Source of the DNA: Burkholderiales bacterium
Lineage (GTDB): Bacteria; Pseudomonadota; Gammaproteobacteria; Burkholderiales; Burkholderiaceae_C
Direction: 5' to 3'
DNA length: 33,511 nt
NCBI GenBank assembly: GCA_025351025.1
Contig: JANXWR010000591.1
Coordinates: 1 to 33,511, forward strand
In this document: one piece after another, positions 14,844 through 22,667 of the stretch
Numbering within the stretch: position 1 is the first letter of the stretch
How the letters are laid out: each line of letters opens with the position of its first letter
Notes under the pieces: model-generated
What the model was told of the DNA's origin: nothing
Database searches by the model: none
Seen by the model: only the letters and a program-made list of their open reading frames with translations
Program-made: the position numbers and the translations under genes

Positions 14844-16037
14844 CTACGACAGCGGCAACTCAGGTTGCGAGGCAGACTCCGAACGACGCGGCGGCGCCGG
14901 CGACGCGGCCGGCGTGCCCGCCACCAGGTCGCTCAGCTTTTCCAGCGCCGAGGCGCGCACGCCGAGCAGGCGCAGGCGACGCGTCAGGTCGACGCGCTTC
15001 AGGCACTGGCCGGCGGCGCGCCGGATCTCGCGGCCGTCGAGCGTGTGCGCGGGCAGGGTGATGGCGCGCGTCGCGATCCGGAAGTCGTCGAAGCGCAGCT
15101 TGATGCCGATCGTCTTGGCCGCGTAGCCCTTTCTCGACAGGTCGCCGGCGAGCTTGCTGCACAGGTCGGTGAAGATCGCGCCGAGCTCGGCACGGTCGCG
15201 CACCGCATGCAGGTCACGGTCGAAGGTAGTCTCGCGGCTGATCGATTCCGGCTCGCTGTAGGTGACCACCGGGCGCTCGTCCTGACCGTGCGAGGCGGCG
15301 TGCAGCCAGGCGCCGAAGCTCTTGCCGAAATGCTCGACGAGAAAGGCCGGCTCGGCGGCGGCGACGTCGCCGATCGTCTCGATGCCGAGCGCGGCGAGCC
15401 TGGCCGCCGCCTTCGGTCCGATGCCGTTGACCTTGCGCGCCGCCAGCGGCCAGACGCGCGCCGCGATGTCAGCCTCGCCGAGGAGAGTCAGGCCGTCGGG
15501 CTTGTCGAGCTCGGAGGCGATCTTCGAGAGCAGCTTGTTCGGCGTGATGCCGATCGAGCAGCTCAGGCCGGTCGCCTCGCGCACCGCCGCCTTGAGCGCC
15601 TGGCCTGTGGCGCGGCCGCCGTCCTCATGCACGCCGGCGATCTCGCTCAGGTCGACATAGATCTCGTCGATGCCTCGGTCTTCGACGATCGGCGCGAGGC
15701 TGCGCACTGCCGCCTTGAACTGCCGCGAATACTTGCGGTACTCGTCGAAGTCGACCGGCAGCAGCACCGCGTCGGGCGCGAGCACGGCCGACTTCATCAT
15801 CCCCATCGCCGAGAACACGCCGAGCTTTCGTGCCTCGTAGGTGCTCGTCGTGACGACGCCGCGGCCGACGTAGTGGCGCAGGATCGAAAAGCTGCGCGTG
15901 CCGTTGGCCTGCAGGCGCGGCTGGCTGTCGCGGCCGCCGCCGATGACGACCGCCCGGCCGCGCAGCTCCGGATAGCGCAGCAGCTCGACCGACGCGTAGA
16001 ACGCGTCCATGTCGAGATGGGCGATGAGCCGGGCCAT
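14844..16037 (-). CDS. dinB: DNA polymerase IV (Y-family, translesion)
   Basis: A 397-residue error-prone polymerase used when replication meets damaged DNA. The catalytic palm has LIAHLDMDAFYASVELLRYP (first Asp ligands) and RGIDEIYVDLSEI (second acidic pair; the usual S-I-D-E is G-I-D-E here). SIGITPNKLLSKIASELDKPDG and the helix-hairpin-helix KVNGIGPKAAARLAALGI are present, followed by a little-finger domain. The C-terminus QPELPLS resembles a beta-clamp-binding peptide (Q-x-x-L-x-L). The start is ATG 16037; the longer open frame upstream overlaps the divergent acetyltransferase. It is 9 bases upstream of the repeat leading into lldD. Confidence 0.93.
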   Translation of the reverse strand: MARLIAHLDMDAFYASVELLRYPELRGRAVVIGGGRDSQPRLQANGTRSFSILRHYVGRGVVTTSTYEARKLGVFSAMGMMKSAVLAPDAVLLPVDFDEYRKYSRQFKAAVRSLAPIVEDRGIDEIYVDLSEIAGVHEDGGRATGQALKAAVREATGLSCSIGITPNKLLSKIASELDKPDGLTLLGEADIAARVWPLAARKVNGIGPKAAARLAALGIETIGDVAAAEPAFLVEHFGKSFGAWLHAASHGQDERPVVTYSEPESISRETTFDRDLHAVRDRAELGAIFTDLCSKLAGDLSRKGYAAKTIGIKLRFDDFRIATRAITLPAHTLDGREIRRAAGQCLKRVDLTRRLRLLGVRASALEKLSDLVAGTPAASPAPPRRSESASQPELPLS

Positions 16038-16089
16038 GACGGGAATGGTAGGCTCCAAACTGGTTGCATCCACAGTCCGACCGGCCGCC

Positions 16090-16578
16090 ATGACACCCGA
16101 CTCGACGACGACCTCGATCCGCTTCGCGACGCGCGCCGACGCTGGCGTGATCGCCGAGATGTCGCGCGACCTGATCGAGCGCGGCCTCGGCTGGAGCTGG
16201 ACCCGCGAGCGCGTGCTGCGCAGCCTGCGCCATCCCGACACCAACGCCGTCGTCGCCGTGCGCGAGGCCGAGCGCGCCGGCTTCGGCATCATGAAATACG
16301 GCGAGGACGAGGCCCACCTGCTGCTGCTCGCGGTGCGACCGTCGATCGCCCGACGCGGCGTCGGCAGCGCGCTGGTCGACTGGCTCGAGCGCTCGGCCCG
16401 TGTCGCCGGCGTCAGCCGCATCTCGCTCGAAGCGCGCTTCGGCAACGTCGCGGCGCGCAACTTCTACGCACGGCTCGGCTATGTCCAGTCGCAGCTGCTG
16501 CCGGGCTACTACGGCGGCCGCGAGGCGAGCGTACGCATGGCGAAGAACCTGAGCGACGAACGAAAGGGATCAGGATGA
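16090..16578 (+). CDS. GNAT-family N-acetyltransferase
   Basis: A 162-residue acetyl-CoA-dependent acyltransferase. The order is IRFATRADAGVIAEMSRDLI (N-terminal strand and helix), then HLLLLAVRPSIARRGVGSAL (motif A with the R-R-G-V-G-S pyrophosphate loop), then SLEARFGNVAARNFYARLGY (motif B, RimI-like). The substrate is not predictable. The RimI-like NxxARxFYxxLGY segment is seen in many small-molecule and protein N-acetyltransferases. The start is ATG 16090, 52 bases from the divergent dinB start. Its stop overlaps the next gene as ATGA (16575-16578). Confidence 0.88.
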   Translation: MTPDSTTTSIRFATRADAGVIAEMSRDLIERGLGWSWTRERVLRSLRHPDTNAVVAVREAERAGFGIMKYGEDEAHLLLLAVRPSIARRGVGSALVDWLERSARVAGVSRISLEARFGNVAARNFYARLGYVQSQLLPGYYGGREASVRMAKNLSDERKGSG

Positions 16579-17150
16579 ACAAAGGCGTCTTCGGACTGAC
16601 TGCGCTGGCGCTCGCTGCCGGTCTGGTGCAAGCGCAAACCGCAGCGGTGTCGGCCGACACGACCGCTCTGCCGCTGGCCGCCAAGCGCATCGCGGCGAGC
16701 GCCGACGAGTGCATCGTGTGGCGGCGCGAGCGCAGCTTTTCGCGGAGCGTCGAGATGCACGATCTGCCGGCCTTCGAATCGCACCTGCACGCGGGCGCGA
16801 TCTTCGACGCCGGGTCTCCGGAGGTCGCCCGCGGCAAGGCCGAGGTGGTCGAGAGCTGGGCCGGCCTCGTCGAGGGCAAGCGCACCGTGCTGCGCTGGCG
16901 GCCGGGCATCGTCAACATCGGCGGCGACCCGGCGATCGCGGTATCGCGCGGGCCGTGGATCCTGCAGTCGATGCGCGACGGCGCGAGCTCGACCAGCGTC
17001 GGCTTTTACCAGACGGTGTGGCTGCGCGATGCGAAGGACGGCAGCTGGCGCGTTCTCTTCGACGCCGGCGCCTCGACGCCGCTGAAGGTGGCCGACCGGG
17101 CGGCGGCCGACGCCTGGGTAGCCGAGCAGCCGATGAACGATTGCGCCTGA
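16575..17150 (+). CDS. Exported NTF2/SnoaL-like (DUF4440-type) protein
   Basis: A 191-residue protein with a signal peptide (MNKGVFGLTALALAAGLVQA, cleavage near A20). A mature domain of about 140 residues follows, matching the cone-shaped NTF2-like fold pattern: SFSRSVEMHDLPAFESHLHA, then GAIFDAGSPEVARGKAEVVE, RWRPGIVNIGG and SVGFYQTVWLRDAKDGSWRVLFDAG. Such domains usually bind small hydrophobic ligands or are non-catalytic. Two cysteines (in DECIVW and at the C-terminal DCA) could pair in the periplasm. It overlaps the acetyltransferase gene by four bases and is followed by an inverted-repeat element. Confidence 0.8.
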   Translation: MNKGVFGLTALALAAGLVQAQTAAVSADTTALPLAAKRIAASADECIVWRRERSFSRSVEMHDLPAFESHLHAGAIFDAGSPEVARGKAEVVESWAGLVEGKRTVLRWRPGIVNIGGDPAIAVSRGPWILQSMRDGASSTSVGFYQTVWLRDAKDGSWRVLFDAGASTPLKVADRAAADAWVAEQPMNDCA

Positions 17151-17152
17151 CT

Positions 17153-17224
17153 TGTCATCCTCGGCGTAGCGAAGGATCTCAGGTCTTCGCGAACGCGAGA
17201 CCCTTCGCTTCGCTCAGGGTGACA
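17153..17224. repeat. Inverted-repeat element, likely bidirectional terminator
   Basis: Two 28-base arms (17153-17180 and 17197-17224) are inverted copies of a TGTCATCCTGAGCGNAGCG-AAGGATCTC-type sequence with a few mismatches and a 16-base centre. It fills the gap between two convergent genes (stops at 17150 and 17245), so it probably folds into a long hairpin in both transcripts. A half copy of the same sequence sits immediately before flgF (21913-21940). Confidence 0.8.
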
Positions 17225-17244
17225 GGCGCCGGGGCGACGGCAAC

Positions 17245-17637
17245 TCAGGCCCGGAACACACCGCTCTTGTACATGCCGCGGTCGGCGGCACCGTAGATCG
17301 AGTAGAGCGCGGCGCCTTCGCGCGGCAGCAGCACATCCATGGCGCGGTCGAGCGCGGCGGTGGCGCGGGCCAGCGATTCGCGCTGCGCCGCCACCTGGCC
17401 GCTGGCTTGCACGAGCCGGTCGCGCAGGGCGGGCGAGACGGGGCCGTGACGGGCCGCGTCGGCAAAATGGTTGACGGCGCCGGCGAGTGCCTTGTGCAGC
17501 TCGGACGCATGCAGGTCGATGCCGGCGGCGTCGCGCGCCAGCAAGGCATTGCCGAGCTCGGCGAGTCGCAATTCGACCGCGCAAAGACGCTCTTCGAGGT
17601 CGGGCGAAAGCGGCGCCGGACCGGTGTTCCCGGCCAT
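17245..17637 (-). CDS. flgN: FlgN-like flagellar export chaperone
   Basis: A 130-residue, largely helical protein. The heptad-like helices (LEERLCAVELRLAELGNALL, LRDRLVQASGQVAAQRESL, ATAALDRAMDVLL) and the C-terminal ALYSIYGAADRGMYKSG match FlgN-type chaperones, which escort hook-filament junction proteins FlgK and FlgL to the export gate. Primary sequence in this family is weakly conserved, so position carries much of the weight: it starts within the flgM stop (TGATG, 1-base overlap at 17637) and completes the flgA-flgM-flgN set. Confidence 0.8.
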   Translation of the reverse strand: MAGNTGPAPLSPDLEERLCAVELRLAELGNALLARDAAGIDLHASELHKALAGAVNHFADAARHGPVSPALRDRLVQASGQVAAQRESLARATAALDRAMDVLLPREGAALYSIYGAADRGMYKSGVFRA

Positions 17638-17978
17638 CAGCTCTGCACCTTGCTCAGCAGCTCCTGCGCGTTGGCGATCAGCTTGTCGGCGATCGCCCCC
17701 GGGTTGACCTTGAACGTGCCGTTGGCGATGGCCTGGCTCATGCGCCCCACCTTGTCGGCGTCGAATTCGTTCGAGGTCCCGCCCGAAAGCAGGGTCGCGG
17801 CGGTGCTCGAGAGCGCGACGGTGGCGCTCGGATCGGTTCCCTGGGGGGCTGCCGGAGCAGCACCATGGGTGCCGTGGGCGCCCTGGGCGTGGCCGGCCTT
17901 GCCCACCTCAGCGGCCGCGGCTTGCGAGCCCGGCGCCGGAACGGCGACTGGCTTGTCCGCGGGATTACCGATCTTCAT
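17637..17978 (-). CDS. flgM: Anti-sigma-28 factor FlgM
   Basis: A 113-residue inhibitor of the flagellar sigma factor FliA. It is held in the cell until the hook is complete, then exported. The N-terminus MKIGNPADKPV and the C-terminal sigma-binding half (ATVALSSTAATLL, FDADKVGRMSQAIANGTFKV, NPGAIADKLIANAQELL) are typical. The Ala/Pro/His/Gly-rich middle is disordered, as expected. I chose ATG 17978, preceded by GGAGAGCACC; an in-frame ATG at 17990 adds four residues but overlaps that ribosome-binding site. A sigma-28 promoter lies 51 bases or more upstream, giving the usual feedback loop. Confidence 0.92.
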   Translation of the reverse strand: MKIGNPADKPVAVPAPGSQAAAAEVGKAGHAQGAHGTHGAAPAAPQGTDPSATVALSSTAATLLSGGTSNEFDADKVGRMSQAIANGTFKVNPGAIADKLIANAQELLSKVQS

Positions 17979-18028
17979 GGTGCTCTCCATCGGCGCCAGC
18001 AGGGGGCGCGCCCATCAACATGGACGGA

Positions 18029-18055
18029 GTATCGGCGTCGCATGGCGCGACTTTA
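18029..18055 (-). promoter_or_regulatory. Sigma-28 (FliA) promoter of flgM
   Basis: On the minus strand TAAA (18055-18052), a 15-base spacer and GCCGATAC (18036-18029) match the enterobacterial FliA consensus TAAA-N15-GCCGATAA at all but the last base. Transcription would start near 18022, about 44 bases before the flgM ATG. It lies in the gap after flgA, so flgMN can be transcribed independently of flgA. Confidence 0.85.
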
Positions 18056-18095
18056 GGGATTTCTGGCGGCGTCGGCCGGACGGCGAGAGCCGCCT

Positions 18096-18872
18096 TCACA
18101 GCGAGACCTCGATGCGCCGGTCGCCGGACGGCATGCCGGTGAGGACGTGGCCGCTCTCGGTGCGCACGCGGGCGGTCTGGCCCTCGACGCCGTTGCTCAG
18201 TGCCTGGGCTTCGCTTTCGAGCGAGAAACCCTCGCCCACGGCGAGGACCTTGACGGTGTCGCCGGCGACGAACCACTGACGGATCTTGAGCTGGCCGGCG
18301 CGCAGCGTCTGGCCGGGCTTCAGGTTTTGCGCCAGAACGCGGCCGACGGCGAGCTTGGGGTCGACCAGGGCAGGCGTGAACTCTTCGGCCAGGTCGACCT
18401 CGGCCTCGGCCAGGTCGGCACCGCTCAAGGTCGCGCCGGCGGCGGCGCCGGCCGGCACGACCAGGGCGCGGCCCCAGACCTTGACGATGACCGGCAGATA
18501 GACGTTCCAGGGCGTCGGCCCTACCTTGCAGCGTAGGCCGATGCGCGCCTTGCCCCAGAGGCGCATGCCGGCCGGAACGTAGGGCTCGATGCTCTGGCAG
18601 GGCGCCAGGTGCAGGCGCGGGTCGAGCTGGCCGACCGTCACCTCCACCCGCGGCGCACCGGCTTCGCCGGCCTTGCCGATGGCCAGGGCGCGCACGCTTT
18701 CGAGCACGGCCGGGTCGAGCGCGGCGCTGGTCTCCTGGGCGTTGGCCGGGGTTGCCGTACCGAACAGGGCGAACCCGACGACGACCGCCCAGGACAGCAG
18801 ACGGGCCAGCCACCAGGCAAATACACGTGAGGCGGCGCGCGCGAAGTGGGCGAAAAGGACGACGGCCAACAT
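18096..18872 (-). CDS. flgA: Flagellar P-ring assembly chaperone FlgA
   Basis: A 258-residue periplasmic chaperone for FlgI during P-ring formation. A long basic/hydrophobic signal region ends near TPANAQE. The mature part has the SAF domain pattern: VPAGAAAGATLSGADLAEAEVDL, GRVLAQNLKPGQTLRAGQL and the C-terminal VEGQTARVRTESGHVLTG with the final RIEVSL. The start is ATG 18872, with GAGG just before it; a GTG three codons upstream (18881) is also possible. It is divergent from flgB over about 160 bases and followed by the separately promoted flgMN. Confidence 0.9.
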   Translation of the reverse strand: MLAVVLFAHFARAASRVFAWWLARLLSWAVVVGFALFGTATPANAQETSAALDPAVLESVRALAIGKAGEAGAPRVEVTVGQLDPRLHLAPCQSIEPYVPAGMRLWGKARIGLRCKVGPTPWNVYLPVIVKVWGRALVVPAGAAAGATLSGADLAEAEVDLAEEFTPALVDPKLAVGRVLAQNLKPGQTLRAGQLKIRQWFVAGDTVKVLAVGEGFSLESEAQALSNGVEGQTARVRTESGHVLTGMPSGDRRIEVSL

Positions 18873-19034
18873 GGACCTCACTCTAAGGATGCAGTGCAGG
18901 GCACGAGGCCCGGATATGGCCGCGAAACCAGGGCCTGTTCGCGCCTATGTCGGCCCGGGCCCTCAAGACAATGGCCGCACGTCGTCGCCTGTCCGGGCCC
19001 TTGCCCGAGCTGCGGCGGCGAAAGCGAGGCCACG

Positions 19035-19451
19035 ATGCTCAACCGAACCACAGACGCGCTCGACTTCCAGGCCCAGGCACTGACGCTGCGCTCGGAGCGG
19101 CAGCGCCTGATCGCGAGCAACATCGCCAACGCCGACACGCCGGGCTACCAGGCCCGTGACATGGATTTCGCCAAGACCCTGCTCGCCGCGACGGCTGGCC
19201 TGGCAGGAGCGCAGAGCGTCGCGACCAGCCACCCCGGACATATCGGCAGCGCCAGCCCGGGCTTGAGCGGCGGCAGCGTCGGCGCCGACCTGCTCTACGC
19301 GACACCGAGCCAGACCAACCTCGACCGCAACACCGTCGACATGGACCGCGAGCGGGCCAGCTTCGCCGACAACGCGATCAAGTACGAAGCCACGCTTCGC
19401 TTCATCAATCAGTCGGTGCGGACGCAGTTGTCCGCGATCACCGGCCAATAA
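19035..19451 (+). CDS. flgB: Flagellar proximal rod protein FlgB
   Basis: A 138-residue rod subunit. The N-terminal RQRLIASNIANADTPGYQARDMDF is the flagellar rod/hook signature (ASNIANADTPGY), and the C-terminal ASFADNAIKYEATLRFINQ forms the partner helix of the coiled coil. GAGG precedes the ATG. First gene of the flgBCDEF operon, 14 bases before flgC. Confidence 0.94.
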   Translation: MLNRTTDALDFQAQALTLRSERQRLIASNIANADTPGYQARDMDFAKTLLAATAGLAGAQSVATSHPGHIGSASPGLSGGSVGADLLYATPSQTNLDRNTVDMDRERASFADNAIKYEATLRFINQSVRTQLSAITGQ

Positions 19452-19465
19452 GAAGGAGTGTCGCG

Positions 19466-19885
19466 ATGAGCATGCTTAGTATCTTCAACGTCGCGGGCAG
19501 CGCCGCGAGCGCGCAAAGCCAGCGGCTCAACGTCGTCGCCTCCAACCTGGCCAACGCCGACACCGTGGCCGGCCCCGACGGCACGGCCTACAAGGCGCGC
19601 CAGGTCACCTTCCAGACGCAGCTGATGGGGGACGGCGGCAACGACCCGACGGCGGCGGGCGTGCGCGTCAGCACCGTCAGCGAGGACCAGACGGCGGGCC
19701 GGCGCGTGCACGATCCCAAGCATCCGAGCGCCGACGCCGACGGCTACGTGACCTACAGCAACGTCAACGCGATCGAGGAGATGGTCAACATGATCTCGGC
19801 CTCGCGTTCGTACCAGAACAACCTCGAGGTAATGAACACGGCGAAGACGCTGCTGCTCAAGACCATCCAGCTCGGCCAGAGCTGA
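19466..19885 (+). CDS. flgC: Flagellar proximal rod protein FlgC
   Basis: A 139-residue rod subunit. The N-terminal helix SQRLNVVASNLANADTVAGP carries the rod signature, and the C-terminal NAIEEMVNMISASRSYQNNL is the typical FlgC tail. Strong AGAAGGAG ribosome-binding site at 19451-19458. It follows flgB and precedes flgD by 24 bases. Confidence 0.95.
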   Translation: MSMLSIFNVAGSAASAQSQRLNVVASNLANADTVAGPDGTAYKARQVTFQTQLMGDGGNDPTAAGVRVSTVSEDQTAGRRVHDPKHPSADADGYVTYSNVNAIEEMVNMISASRSYQNNLEVMNTAKTLLLKTIQLGQS

Positions 19886-19909
19886 ACCTGACCGAAGCGA
19901 GACGACACC

Positions 19910-20569
19910 ATGGCCATCGCTGCAACCAGTTCCACCAGCGACGTCAACGTCGCCTCCTCGCCGGCGACATCGACCGCCGCCGACACGACCATCACCGCCG
20001 ACCGCTTCCTGAAGCTGCTCGTCGCGCAGATGCAGAACCAGGATCCGCTCAACCCGATGGACAACGCCCAGGTGACGAGCCAGATGGCGCAGATCAACAC
20101 CGTCACCGGCATCGATAAGCTCAACACCACGGTCGCCGGCCTGTCGTCGCAGTTCATGCAGCTGCAGGCGGTGCAGGGCGCCTCGCTGGTCGGCCACGAC
20201 GTGATCGTGCCCGGCAACAAGCTCGACATCGACACCGCGACGGCGATCGGCCAGGGCGGCTTTCAGATCGCGACGCCGGCCGACGCGGTCAAGGTCGAGA
20301 TCCTCTCGCCCAGCGGCGCCGTCGTGCAGACGCTCAACCTCGGCGCCCAGGGCGCCGGCATGCACAGCTTCGACTGGCCGGCCGGCACCGCCACCGACAG
20401 CAGCGCGCTCACCTTCCGCGTCACCGCCACCAGCGGCGGTGTGGCGATGGCATCGACCGCGCTGATGCGCGACCGCGTCGACGCGGTCAGCACCGACGGC
20501 GGCACCTTCAACCTCGAGCTCGAGAAGTCGGGCCTCGTTCCCTACAGCTCGGTCAAGGCATTGAACTGA
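19910..20569 (+). CDS. flgD: Flagellar hook-capping protein FlgD
   Basis: A 219-residue scaffold that caps the growing hook and allows FlgE to polymerise. It has a disordered Ser/Thr/Ala-rich N-terminus, the conserved FLKLLVAQMQNQDPLNPMDN block with TSQMAQINTVTGIDKLN, then the FLG/Tudor-like and fibronectin-like region (PADAVKVEILSPSGAVVQTL, GMHSFDWPAG). Its length is normal. It lies between flgC and flgE; the 69-base gap to flgE is the longest in the operon. Confidence 0.94.
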   Translation: MAIAATSSTSDVNVASSPATSTAADTTITADRFLKLLVAQMQNQDPLNPMDNAQVTSQMAQINTVTGIDKLNTTVAGLSSQFMQLQAVQGASLVGHDVIVPGNKLDIDTATAIGQGGFQIATPADAVKVEILSPSGAVVQTLNLGAQGAGMHSFDWPAGTATDSSALTFRVTATSGGVAMASTALMRDRVDAVSTDGGTFNLELEKSGLVPYSSVKALN

Positions 20570-20638
20570 CCGGTTTCCGATTGCCGTAGCCACTTCGTCG
20601 CGGCCCAGCGCTGCGACTCTTTCGAAAGCGACATCGCC

Positions 20639-21898
20639 ATGAGCTTCCAGCAAGGTCTTTCCGGTCTCAACGCCTCGAGCAAGAGCCTCGAGGTCATCGG
20701 CAACAACATCGCCAACGCCAACACCTACGGCGCCAAGGTCTCGCGCGCGGAGTTCGCCGACGTCTATGCGAACGCCATCGGTGGCACCGCCAACGCGATC
20801 GGCATCGGCACGACGATCGGTGCGGTGGCGCAGCAGTTCACGCAGGGCAACATCACGAGCACCGACAACCCGCTCGACGTCGCCATCAACGGCGGCGGCT
20901 TCTTCGAGCTGAAGGGCGCCTCAGGCGCGATCTCGTATTCGCGCAACGGCCAGTTCAAGGTCGACAACAGCGGCTTCATCGTCAACAACCAGGGCGGCAA
21001 GCTGATGGGCTACCCGGCCGACGCCACCGGCGTGATCATCCCCGGCACCGCCGGCCCGCTGCTCATGCCGACCGCCGGCATCAAGCCCGCGGTCACCGCC
21101 AACATCTCGATGGAGATGAACCTCGACTCGCGGTCCGCCGTCACCTTGCCGGCGGCCGGCGCGCCGATCAATTTCGCCGATCCCTCGACCTACAACAACG
21201 CGACCTCGCAGACGGTGTACGACGCCAAGGGAGAGGACGTGGCGCTGACCTACTACTTCCAGAAGGCCGGCACCGACACCTGGAACGTCTATGTCGCCGC
21301 CAACGGCGTGCCGCTGGCGACGGCGGGCGGCAACCCGGCGCCGTCGACGACGATCACCTTTCCCACCAATGGCGGCACGCCGACGGCGCCGGTCGGTGCC
21401 GTCACGCTGAACATTCCCGCCGTGCCCATGGCGAACGGCGGGACCACCGTGGCGATCCCCGGCGTGGCCCTCAGCCTGAGCGGCGCAACCCAGTACGGCT
21501 CGCAGTTCGGCGTCACCGCGCTGACCCAGGACGGTTACGCGCCTGGCCAGTTCATCGGCGCGCAGATCGATGGCAACGGCGTCATCAGCGCCCGCTACTC
21601 GAACGGCCAGACCAAGCCGGCCGGCCAGCTCGAGCTCGCCACCTTTCGCGATCCGCAGGGCCTGCAGCCGATGGGCGGCAACGCCTGGGTGCAAAGCGCT
21701 GCGTCGGGTGGCCCGGTGGTCGGCGTGCCGGGCTCCGGCAACCTCGGCGTGCTGCAAGCCGGCGCGCTCGAGGAGTCGAACGTCGACCTGACGTCCGAGC
21801 TGGTCAACATGATCACCGCGCAGCGCAGCTACCAGGCCAACGCACAGACGATCAAGACGCAGGACCAGATCCTGCAAACGATCGTCAACCTCCGTTGA
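20639..21898 (+). CDS. flgE: Flagellar hook protein FlgE
   Basis: A 419-residue hook subunit. The N-terminus MSFQQGLSGLNASSKSLEVI, followed by GNNIANANTYGAK, is the hook signature. The DNPLDVAINGGGFFELKG block, D1/D2 beta domains and C-terminal ELVNMITAQRSYQANAQTIK, ending in LQTIVNLR, are all present. The central domain is Gly/Thr/Pro-rich, as usual. No strong ribosome-binding site precedes the ATG (GAAAGCGAC region), so translation may depend partly on coupling from flgD. Confidence 0.95.
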   Translation: MSFQQGLSGLNASSKSLEVIGNNIANANTYGAKVSRAEFADVYANAIGGTANAIGIGTTIGAVAQQFTQGNITSTDNPLDVAINGGGFFELKGASGAISYSRNGQFKVDNSGFIVNNQGGKLMGYPADATGVIIPGTAGPLLMPTAGIKPAVTANISMEMNLDSRSAVTLPAAGAPINFADPSTYNNATSQTVYDAKGEDVALTYYFQKAGTDTWNVYVAANGVPLATAGGNPAPSTTITFPTNGGTPTAPVGAVTLNIPAVPMANGGTTVAIPGVALSLSGATQYGSQFGVTALTQDGYAPGQFIGAQIDGNGVISARYSNGQTKPAGQLELATFRDPQGLQPMGGNAWVQSAASGGPVVGVPGSGNLGVLQAGALEESNVDLTSELVNMITAQRSYQANAQTIKTQDQILQTIVNLR

Positions 21899-21912
21899 TC
21901 GAACTCGAGCCC

Positions 21913-21940
21913 TGTCATCCTGAGCAGAGCGAAGGATCTC
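21913..21940 (+). repeat. Half copy of the TGTCATCC repeat supplying the flgF ribosome-binding site
   Basis: These 28 bases match the arms of the inverted repeat at 17153-17224. The copy ends GAAGGATCTC, followed by C and the flgF ATG at 21942, so its GAAGGA core sits at normal Shine-Dalgarno spacing. The flgE-flgF gap (43 bases) is mostly this repeat. Confidence 0.75.
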
Positions 21941-21941
21941 C

Positions 21942-22667
21942 ATGGACCGGATGATCTATCTGTCGATGTCGGGCGCGAAGGCGACCATGCAGCGGCAGGA
22001 GACGCTGGCCAACAACCTCGCCAACGTCTCGACGGTCGGCTTTCGCGCCGAGCTCGCAGCGTTTCGCGCCGTGCCGGTACAGGGCAGCGGCGCCAGCACG
22101 CGTGTCTACGCGCTCGAGTCGACCCCCGGCTACGACGCGACGCCGGGGCAGGTCTCGGCCACCGGCCGAAACCTCGACGTGGCGATGAAAGGCGGCGCCT
22201 GGCTCGCGGTGCAAGGCCTCGACGGCACCGAGGCCTACACGCGCGGCGGCTCGCTCGACGTCAACGCCGAGGGCAACCTCGTCACCACCTCGGGGCTGAC
22301 GGTGCTCGGCGACGGCGGCCCGATCGCCGTGCCGCCCGACAACGCCATCAGCATCGCGCCGGACGGCACGGTGAGCGCCACCGCCGCCAACGGCCGCAGC
22401 ACCTCGATCGGCAGGCTGAAGCTGGTCACGCCCGAAGGCCCGCTGACGCGCGGCACCGACGGCCTGTTTCGCGGCACCGACGGCGACCTCTCCGCCGATG
22501 CCACCGCACGAGTGCAGGACGGCGCGCTCGAAGGCTCCAACGTCAGCGCGGTCGAGACCATGGTCGCGATGATTTCCGCGGCGCGCCAGTTCGAGGCGCA
22601 GATGAAGTCGCTCTCGACCGCCGAGGGCAACGACAAGACGGCTCAACAACTGCTCGCCGTGAGCTGA
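21942..22667 (+). CDS. flgF: Flagellar proximal rod protein FlgF
   Basis: A 241-residue rod subunit. MDRMIYLSMSGAKATMQRQE begins the protein, followed by TLANNLANVSTVGFRAEL, the rod signature. Then come RNLDVAMKGGAWLAVQGLDG and the C-terminal ALEGSNVSAVETMVAMISAARQFE. It is complete and of normal length. The ribosome-binding site lies inside a repeat. Unusually, flgG does not follow; the next gene is on the opposite strand and unrelated. Confidence 0.95.
   Translation: MDRMIYLSMSGAKATMQRQETLANNLANVSTVGFRAELAAFRAVPVQGSGASTRVYALESTPGYDATPGQVSATGRNLDVAMKGGAWLAVQGLDGTEAYTRGGSLDVNAEGNLVTTSGLTVLGDGGPIAVPPDNAISIAPDGTVSATAANGRSTSIGRLKLVTPEGPLTRGTDGLFRGTDGDLSADATARVQDGALEGSNVSAVETMVAMISAARQFEAQMKSLSTAEGNDKTAQQLLAVS

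Noticed and set aside
18882-19034. Possible sigma-54 or sigma-28 promoters in the flgA-flgB divergent gap
   Set aside because: The only GG-N10-GC match (minus strand near 18924-18937) is poor at the flanking bases, and no TAAA/GCCGATAA pair is present.
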